Origin: Clostridia bacterium
GTDB taxonomy: Bacteria > Bacillota > Clostridia > TANB77 > CAG-508
DNA: 64,000 bases
Assembly (NCBI GenBank): GCA_900759015.1
Contig: CAAEUE010000001.1
Location: 51,797-115,796 of the forward strand
Direction: 5' to 3'
Below, piece by piece: positions 58,151-64,000 of this stretch. The notes under the pieces were generated by a model, which was not told where the DNA came from, searched no databases, and was given only the letters and a program-made list of their open reading frames with translations. Position numbers and translations under genes: made by a program. Position 1 is the stretch's first letter. Every line of letters starts with the position of its first letter.

Positions 58151-60103
58151 ATGATTCTTAATATTGTATTAATACTAGCTGTTGCCTTAGTATTTGTGTA
58201 TTTAGTATATAGAAATATACAGAAGAAAAAGAATGCAGAAGTAGAAAAACTAGTAGATGTTGATGATCAAACATATACTTTACAAAAGATGACCGAATAT
58301 ATCAAGAAAAGACTTGATGAAATCACAAAAATAAATTTATATGATTTAGGGCTAACAGAAGAAGAATTAAAAAGAAGAAAAAATAAAAAATACGAATTGA
58401 AAAAGGCTTTAAAAGGCTGTACATATGGAGATGTTAATGATAAGAAATATGTAAAAGAATTAATTTATGACATACTTTCAAAAGAGTATGGGGTAGATGA
58501 AACAAATATATCAAAGTCAATTCCTTTTGATATTCCTTCATTACTTACACCACAAGATAAATTTGATATTATAATATTTATGTATAAAAAAGAATTCGGA
58601 TATGAAGCATTAACACAGTTAATAAAGAAATATGAGTTAGATACATTAAAATATGTGGCAGGAGATGCCAAGCCTTGTTATGTAATAACAGAAGAAGAAA
58701 TAAATGATATATATGAAAAAGAAGGATTTGTACTTACATTTTCAGATAAATTAAATATAGTTGTACAAAGAATATATCAACATTATAAAGGATACAGCTC
58801 TATAGATGAAATAAGAGATATGAATATAGATGGTGTATCTGGTGGTGTATCTGGACTTCCAGAGAGCTTTTTAAGTCAAGTTGCACAAACAGATGGTGAC
58901 TACTTAAATGAGGTTATGGAACATAAAGTACCACGTGCTTGTGATAGTATTTGGATATTCTTCCAAGGTAAATCTATACGTTTAGCATTTTTATCTTTTG
59001 GTTCAGAAGCTGAACTAAAAAGAGTTTGTCAAAATATTTATAAATACAATAATCCAGGACAATTATCTGATACAAATGGTTATAAGATTAATGAAATGAA
59101 AGATGGTTCTCGTGTTGTTGTTGTTAGACCAAGTTTCTCAGAAACATGGGCATTCTTCGTAAGAAAATTCGATGTAAAACGTGCTACACTAGAACAATTA
59201 ATTACACAACCAGGAAAAGAAGATGCAATTGCACTATTAAAATATTTAGTAAAAGGAGCTCGTATAGTTTCACTTACTGGTGAGCAAGGTTGTGGTAAAA
59301 CAACAATGCTTATGGGTATGATTGAAAATATTTATGAAACAATGAACATAAGGGTTCAAGAAACTGCATTCGAGCTTCACTTAAGAAAAATTTATCCAAC
59401 AAGAAACATTTTAACATTTAGAGAAACAGAAACAATTTCTGGACAAGAGGGATTGGACGTTCAGAAAAAGACTGATGGTTCTGTTAACATCATCGGTGAG
59501 GTTGCAACTGACCCAGTTGCATCTTGGATGATTCAAGCAGCTCAGGTTGCTTCTAAATTTACATTGTTTACACACCATGCTAAAACATTCCCAGATTTAG
59601 TTACAGCATTAAGAAACTCAATGTTAAGAACTGGTGTGTTCACAAACGAAAAAACAGCAGAAGAACAGGTTGTACAAGTTTTAAATTTTGATATCCACTT
59701 AGTAAAAGACTTTAGAGGTAGAAGATACATAGAAAGAGTTACAGAATGTATACCAGTAGAAGAAAAGAATGAATATACATTCGATTTTAGAAATGAAAAA
59801 ACATTAGAAGGTAAGTTTGAAAAATTCTTTGATAATGCAACACATTATTTTACAAAAATAACAAATAAACAATTATATACATACAGAAACATTATGGAAT
59901 ATCATGATGGAGAATATGTTATAACAAATAAAATTACAGATCATAACATACAAGAAATGAGACTAAATATGGATGACAAAGATTTAGCAGAATTTGATAA
60001 ATTTATAGAAGATCATTGGGGCACTTCAAAAGTAACTTCAAAAAATGCAGAAGAAGCTAAAACTGTTAGAAGAGCAGGAAGACCAAGAAAGACAAAAGAA
60101 TAA
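58151..60103 (+). CDS. CpaF/TadA-like secretion ATPase with N-terminal membrane anchor
   Basis: 650 aa. One membrane helix (about 3-20) at the N-terminus, unusual for TadA/CpaF, is followed by a helical region (about 50-260) and the hexameric ATPase domain: Walker A GEQGCGKTT (377-385), a Walker B-like NIIGEVATDPVASWMIQA and the His-box THHAKTFPDL. TadA/CpaF drives assembly and retraction of Tad pili. The C-terminus (RRAGRPRKTKE) ends with an AT-hook-like GRPRK sequence, odd for a secretion ATPase. GAAGGAG precedes the ATG, 21 bases after the MinD-like gene. Confidence 0.88.
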   Translation: MILNIVLILAVALVFVYLVYRNIQKKKNAEVEKLVDVDDQTYTLQKMTEYIKKRLDEITKINLYDLGLTEEELKRRKNKKYELKKALKGCTYGDVNDKKYVKELIYDILSKEYGVDETNISKSIPFDIPSLLTPQDKFDIIIFMYKKEFGYEALTQLIKKYELDTLKYVAGDAKPCYVITEEEINDIYEKEGFVLTFSDKLNIVVQRIYQHYKGYSSIDEIRDMNIDGVSGGVSGLPESFLSQVAQTDGDYLNEVMEHKVPRACDSIWIFFQGKSIRLAFLSFGSEAELKRVCQNIYKYNNPGQLSDTNGYKINEMKDGSRVVVVRPSFSETWAFFVRKFDVKRATLEQLITQPGKEDAIALLKYLVKGARIVSLTGEQGCGKTTMLMGMIENIYETMNIRVQETAFELHLRKIYPTRNILTFRETETISGQEGLDVQKKTDGSVNIIGEVATDPVASWMIQAAQVASKFTLFTHHAKTFPDLVTALRNSMLRTGVFTNEKTAEEQVVQVLNFDIHLVKDFRGRRYIERVTECIPVEEKNEYTFDFRNEKTLEGKFEKFFDNATHYFTKITNKQLYTYRNIMEYHDGEYVITNKITDHNIQEMRLNMDDKDLAEFDKFIEDHWGTSKVTSKNAEEAKTVRRAGRPRKTKE

Positions 60104-60128
60104 TAAGAAAGGGGTGTACAAACCTTAA

Positions 60129-62201
60129 ATGTCAAATCAAGTATTATTATATTTGCTTATAGGAATAGGTGTTGTTTTTCTAATAATTGTTATTGCTTAT
60201 TTGCAAATTAGGAAAAAAATGCAAAGTTCCCAATACAAACAATTACAGCAATTAAGAAGAGGAACACAGAAGTCAACATTTTCTGCAGATATTATATTTC
60301 AAAGACTATATTTAAAATATAGAAAAATTCCACTTATAAAACGTTATTTATTAAAATTACGTAGAAGATTGGAAATACTAAATATAGATGATGAATATTT
60401 GACAAGAAAACAAGCTTCACAAATATTAACCAAAGGTTTAGTAATTGTTATACCTCTTACTATTGTTATTATATGGCTTACTTATACAAATTTTTTGTTA
60501 CTAGGAATTTTAATAATTTTTGAAATCTTCATAATGGATAGTATGATAGATGGAATGGTAGATAAAATTGATAATAATTTGTTAAAACAACAAATTAACT
60601 TCTTTGGAGAAATAAGACATGCATACCATGAATTTAATATGGTAGAGGAAGCAATATATCAAACAGCACAGGATAATGAATTAGAAGTTTCAAGACAAGC
60701 TGAAAAAATTTATGAAATATTAATTTCTGATGATCCAGAAATGGAATTGGAAAAGTACTATGATGTTGCACCAAATAGTTATTTGAAGGAATTTGCGGGA
60801 ATTTCTTACTTGACAAAAGAATATGGTGACAGAAAGAAAGATGGAGCTTCTTTATATTTAAAGAACTTAAATAATATAACACAGGAAATGCAACTAGAAA
60901 TTTTAAAAAGAGATAAATTAGATTATGTTTTCCAAAGTTTATCCGTAATTTCTATTGTACCAATGTTATTCTTAGAAATGATAAAGAATTGGTCTGTAAG
61001 CCAATTCTCATTTACAAAAAGTTTCTACATGGGAAAACAAGGTATGATTGTACAAATATTAGTAATTGTATTAACATTTATTTGTTATACACTTACTAGA
61101 AAATTAAAAGATAATGGTTCAGTTAATACTAAAACACAAAATACAGAAAATCCATGGCAAGAAAAATTATATAGAAAGAAACCAATTAAGAAATTTGTTG
61201 ATTTATTTATTCCAAAAGAAGGAACAACAGATTATAGAAAACAAAAAGAATTATTAAAAGATGCAGCATCACCACTTAAACTATCTTGGGTGTATGTAAA
61301 TAGAATTGTTCTATTTATAGTTGTATTTATAGCATCAATAATAATAATGATATATTTACATAAATTACAAGTTAATTATATATATACCGAACCGACTACA
61401 GATTATGATTTAATGGGCTCAATGGGTGAGGCAGATGAGCAAGAAGCCATCGAAACAACTAGAATAGACAATATTTTCTTAGACATGTTTAGAGGAAATT
61501 TAAAAGCTACACAAGATGACATTTTAAGAGCAATGCAAAGATCAGAATATTATGAAGGGGCTACAGAAGATACATTAGCGACTGATTCAGAGAGAATATA
61601 TGAAAAGCTGCAAACAATTAATGGAGAATATTTAAAATGGTTTGAAATACTAATTGGATTAGTATTTGGATTAATTGGATATGCTTTCCCAATATTACTT
61701 TTAATATTCCAAAAGAAGATGAGACAAATGGAAATGGAAAACGAAGTAATGCAGTTCCAAACAATTATATTAATGCTTATGAGAATTGAGAGAGTAAATG
61801 TTGAAATGATTCTAGAATGGCTAGAAAGATATGCAAATATTTTCAAAGAGCCAATTAGTAAATGTGTTAATAACTATGAAGCTGGAGCATGGGAAGCATT
61901 AGAGCAATTAAAAGAAGATATATCATATCAAGATATGATAAGAATTGTAGAAAGCCTTCAAGCTGCTGTAGAAAAAATACCTATTGTTGAGGCCTTTGAT
62001 GAATTAGATACAGAAAGAGACTATTATCAAGCTAAGAGAAAAGAATCTAATGATAGATTAATTTCTAACAAAGGTTTGATAGGAAAAGGTATTGGTTTTG
62101 CTCCTATGGTATGTATGTTTGTTGGATATTTAATTGCACCATTAGTATTTATAGGTTTAACAAGTATGTCAAGTTCATTTACTACAATGTCAAACATGTA
62201 A
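60129..62201 (+). CDS. Fused TadB-TadC-like inner-membrane platform protein
   Basis: 690 aa. The first half (about 1-320) has a membrane helix at 6-26, a pair at about 95-130 and a T2SF-type cytoplasmic domain with FFGEIRHAYHEFNMVEEAIY, then two helices. The second half (about 330-690) repeats the plan, with helices at about 390-410 and 505-530, a second T2SF domain with FQTIILMLMRIERVNVEMIL and a final membrane pair GLIGKGIGFAPMVCMFVGYL. Tad systems normally have separate tadB and tadC genes; here the two are joined in one polypeptide. AGAAAGGGGTGTAC precedes the ATG. Confidence 0.82.
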   Translation: MSNQVLLYLLIGIGVVFLIIVIAYLQIRKKMQSSQYKQLQQLRRGTQKSTFSADIIFQRLYLKYRKIPLIKRYLLKLRRRLEILNIDDEYLTRKQASQILTKGLVIVIPLTIVIIWLTYTNFLLLGILIIFEIFIMDSMIDGMVDKIDNNLLKQQINFFGEIRHAYHEFNMVEEAIYQTAQDNELEVSRQAEKIYEILISDDPEMELEKYYDVAPNSYLKEFAGISYLTKEYGDRKKDGASLYLKNLNNITQEMQLEILKRDKLDYVFQSLSVISIVPMLFLEMIKNWSVSQFSFTKSFYMGKQGMIVQILVIVLTFICYTLTRKLKDNGSVNTKTQNTENPWQEKLYRKKPIKKFVDLFIPKEGTTDYRKQKELLKDAASPLKLSWVYVNRIVLFIVVFIASIIIMIYLHKLQVNYIYTEPTTDYDLMGSMGEADEQEAIETTRIDNIFLDMFRGNLKATQDDILRAMQRSEYYEGATEDTLATDSERIYEKLQTINGEYLKWFEILIGLVFGLIGYAFPILLLIFQKKMRQMEMENEVMQFQTIILMLMRIERVNVEMILEWLERYANIFKEPISKCVNNYEAGAWEALEQLKEDISYQDMIRIVESLQAAVEKIPIVEAFDELDTERDYYQAKRKESNDRLISNKGLIGKGIGFAPMVCMFVGYLIAPLVFIGLTSMSSSFTTMSNM

Positions 62202-62219
62202 AAGTAAAGGAGAAAAGAT

Positions 62220-62867
62220 ATGGAGAACGCATCAAAAGCATTAACTATTGCTGGTGGAGTTTTAATTGCAGTTTTGCTTGCAGTATTAGTATATTATGTC
62301 TTTACTCATTGGGGAGATAGTCAAAAAATGCAACAAGAAGAAGTTGAAGTTCAGAGAGTAGAAGATTTTAATAAAAGTTATTTATCTTATGAAAAAGTTT
62401 TATATGGTAGTGAATTATTAGGTCTTATAAATAAAATGACAGATTATAATGTTAGTGATGATGTAAAATATAGTAATTATAAAACTATGAATTTGACTGT
62501 AAAGATTCAAGAGTTATCTGGATCTACAGACAATTTACTTGCTAAAGGTACATATAATTTGTCAACAATATATTCAAGAATTGAGAATGTAATGAATAAA
62601 ACGATAAATTCAACTAAATATAAGGGAAAAATTTCTGATTCACAGTGGGAATATTTAGCTAAAGCTAGTAGTAACAGTTATCAAAGTTTTGAAAAGTTGT
62701 GTAAAGAATTAAATGTTAGTACATCTATAAACTGGCAAGGCTTGCAGAGTGATGCAAAAATATATTATCAATATGTTCAATTTAAGAGAATGAAATTTAA
62801 ACATACAGGAACAACATTTTTTGATAATGGTAGAGTATCAAGTATGTCTTTTGAAGAGACAAAATAA
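62220..62867 (+). CDS. Pilin-like protein 1 (MENASKAL family)
   Basis: 215 aa. It begins MENASKALTIAGGVLIAVLL, a Glu/Asn-flanked start directly followed by a hydrophobic helix (about 8-30), then a soluble domain of about 180 residues. It lacks the classic prepilin leader of type IV or Flp pilins; the helix starts almost at the N-terminus. The neighbours at 62892 and 63894 share the MxNASKALxIAGG start, so all three are paralogues. It has FNKSYLSYEKVLYGSELLGLIN in common with the protein at 63405. As it follows the fused TadB-TadC gene it is probably the main pilus subunit or a related surface protein. AAAGGAG precedes the ATG. Confidence 0.7.
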   Translation: MENASKALTIAGGVLIAVLLAVLVYYVFTHWGDSQKMQQEEVEVQRVEDFNKSYLSYEKVLYGSELLGLINKMTDYNVSDDVKYSNYKTMNLTVKIQELSGSTDNLLAKGTYNLSTIYSRIENVMNKTINSTKYKGKISDSQWEYLAKASSNSYQSFEKLCKELNVSTSINWQGLQSDAKIYYQYVQFKRMKFKHTGTTFFDNGRVSSMSFEETK

Positions 62868-62891
62868 ATAAAAAAGGAGGGCAACTAATTT

Positions 62892-63326
62892 ATGGATAAT
62901 GCGTCAAAAGCACTTATAATAGCAGGTGGAATGCTAATAGCAATTATGGTTGCCTCTTTATTTGTATATCTTTTTACTTCTTATGGTAGTTACGCAGAAG
63001 ATATGTATGATAGAATAAATGAAAGACAAATAACAGAAGCTAATAATGAGTATACAAAATACGAAGGATCTAATGAAAATACAATTTATGATGTTGTTTC
63101 TGTTATAAATAAAGCTAAAGATAATAATAAATCACTAAAGCTAAATCCTGGTGACAGAGGTTATATACGAGTAGCAATTTTAGGAGAAAATTCAAATTTG
63201 CAAAATTTAGATAATAATGGAATTACTCAACTACTACAAACACATGCAAAAGCAGGTACTATGTTTAAATGCAATGTGTCAGAGACAGATGGTTTAATAA
63301 GTACAGTTATCTTTACAAAAGTTTGA
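62892..63326 (+). CDS. Pilin-like protein 2 (MDNASKAL family)
   Basis: 144 aa. It begins MDNASKALIIAGGMLIAIMV with one membrane helix (about 7-29), followed by a soluble domain with ITEANNEYTKYEGSNENTIY and LIxxVVSVINKAKDNN-like sequence that aligns in outline with the protein at 62220. The ribosome binding site AAAGGAGGGC is strong. It is shorter than pilin-like protein 1 and could be a minor subunit. It ends about 80 bases before the next gene, which has its own promoter. Confidence 0.68.
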   Translation: MDNASKALIIAGGMLIAIMVASLFVYLFTSYGSYAEDMYDRINERQITEANNEYTKYEGSNENTIYDVVSVINKAKDNNKSLKLNPGDRGYIRVAILGENSNLQNLDNNGITQLLQTHAKAGTMFKCNVSETDGLISTVIFTKV

Positions 63327-63359
63327 CAAAAATTAACAGTTATATTATTTTAAAAATAT

Positions 63360-63388
63360 TTACAAAACTTGTAGAATGATGTTATAAT
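63360..63388 (+). promoter_or_regulatory. Promoter inside the pilin cluster
   Basis: TTACAA (63360-63365), a 17-base spacer and TATAAT (63383-63388), upstream of the third pilin-like gene. It suggests the distal pilin-like genes are also transcribed apart from the main operon. Confidence 0.65.
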
Positions 63389-63404
63389 ATTAGAAAGGGT
63401 GCAT

Positions 63405-63836
63405 ATGAAAAGAACAATAATAATAATTTGTGTTATTGCAATTTGTATAGTTATATCAATTACATATGCATATTCAATGTATAAAAATGATATAAATCAA
63501 GTCCAAAAATTTAATAATCAGTTTTCAAAATATATAGATCAAGAGTTTTTTGGAACAGAACTTGCAACAATTATCAATTTGGCAATAGATAATAATGAAA
63601 AATATGATATTGCTAAAGACACGTCAGGAAAGTATGTTACAGATGATTTATATTCTGTAAGAGTAGATGTATATATGACAGATACCCAAAAAACATACAG
63701 TATGGAAACATTAAATGCGGGCGAGATTTCTAATTTAGTAAATAATTATAGTAATATAAAATTTAAATGTACAAAAGTTGAATATCATAAAAGCAACAAA
63801 AGGATAAGTTATTTATATATTGAACAAATATCTTAA
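63405..63836 (+). CDS. Pilin-like or secreted protein 3
   Basis: 143 aa from the ATG at 63405 (GAAAGGG five bases upstream). It has an N-terminal membrane helix (about 3-22), then a soluble domain with QVQKFNNQFSKYIDQEFFGT and ELATIINLAIDNN, which aligns with FNKSYLSYEKVLYGSELLGLIN of the protein at 62220. It lacks the MENASKAL start, so it could be an ordinary secreted or anchored relative. Function unknown. Confidence 0.65.
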   Translation: MKRTIIIICVIAICIVISITYAYSMYKNDINQVQKFNNQFSKYIDQEFFGTELATIINLAIDNNEKYDIAKDTSGKYVTDDLYSVRVDVYMTDTQKTYSMETLNAGEISNLVNNYSNIKFKCTKVEYHKSNKRISYLYIEQIS

Positions 63837-63893
63837 ATTTAGTTAATAAGGTTTTTTAATATATATTTATAAAAGACAAAGGAGGAATAAATT

Positions 63894-64000
63894 ATGGAGA
63901 ATGCATCAAAAGCATTAATCATAGCAGGAGCAATATTACTTGCAATTTTAATTATAGCATTAGGAGTGTATATTTTTAACCAAGCAAGAAGTGCAACAAA
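63894..64000 (+). CDS. Pilin-like protein 4 (MENASKAL family), cut by the window end
   Basis: Only the first 35 residues are visible: MENASKALIIAGAILLAILI, then IALGVYIFNQARSAT. The helix and start are nearly identical to pilin-like proteins 1 and 2. AAAGGAGGAATAAATT precedes the ATG. More of this operon likely lies beyond the window. Confidence 0.75.
   Translation, partial: MENASKALIIAGAILLAILIIALGVYIFNQARSAT

Overview
The window comes from a very AT-rich, endospore-forming member of the Bacillota, most likely an anaerobic gut-type Clostridia. The evidence is the low G+C (sampled 60-base lines are mostly 20-35% G+C), strong GGAGG ribosome binding sites, T-tailed hairpin terminators, an alpha/beta small acid-soluble spore protein gene, yqfC/yqfD sporulation genes, a PdaA-type deacetylase, a SleL/YaaH-like GH18 protein, disA/radA, sepF/divIVA, and the yqfCD-ybeY-dgkA-era-yqzL-recO gene order. 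No rRNA, tRNA or CRISPR array was seen.

Layout. 1-8.2 kb: the 5' end of deoD (minus strand), two unknown membrane proteins, pyrG, an orphan ABC half-transporter (minus), a CIRCE-controlled groES-groEL operon, and a G+C-richer, probably imported C39-like gene. 8.2-8.6 kb: two 40-residue cysteine-rich membrane peptides (minus). 8.7-18.2 kb: mutL-miaA-HlyD-like, sepF, divIVA, rsmD, a coiled-coil protein and ftsK/spoIIIE. 18.2-27.9 kb: an unknown protein, a beta-CASP nuclease, a GH15 enzyme, radA-disA, a membrane cyclophilin and a cysteine desulfurase. 28-34.7 kb: stomatin/NfeD (minus), a GH18 protein, greA, an rRNA methyltransferase and an RluA-type pseudouridine synthase. 34.9-37.9 kb: an agr quorum-sensing locus, agrBD on plus facing agrCA on minus.

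38.1-46.7 kb is the most striking part. A pdaA-like polysaccharide deacetylase gene is split by a 7,825-bp element bounded by 13-bp direct repeats. The element carries a 38-aa protein, a large serine recombinase with a one-base frameshift, and a minimal type VII secretion module: a tandem WXG100-like protein, an EssC ATPase with a frameshift near its 3' end, and a YukD ubiquitin-like protein. Joining the two element ends on paper gives a near-perfect palindrome typical of a serine-recombinase attP. Removing the element restores a 269-codon deacetylase reading frame.

46.7-54.4 kb: yqfC, yqfD, an unknown protein where phoH is often found, ybeY, dgkA, a DUF3048 protein, era, yqzL, recO, hpf and the spore protein gene. 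54.5-64 kb: a HAD phosphatase, then a divergent Tad-like secretion/pilus operon. That operon holds a CpaB-like protein, two MinD-fold proteins with degenerate P-loops, a membrane-anchored CpaF/TadA ATPase, a fused TadB-TadC protein, and at least four small secreted or pilin-like proteins, the last cut by the window end.

A family of four dispersed hairpins with a shared GGGATTTT / GGACGTTCC core lies after groEL, the cyclophilin gene, the stomatin gene and hpf, and seems to serve as terminators.
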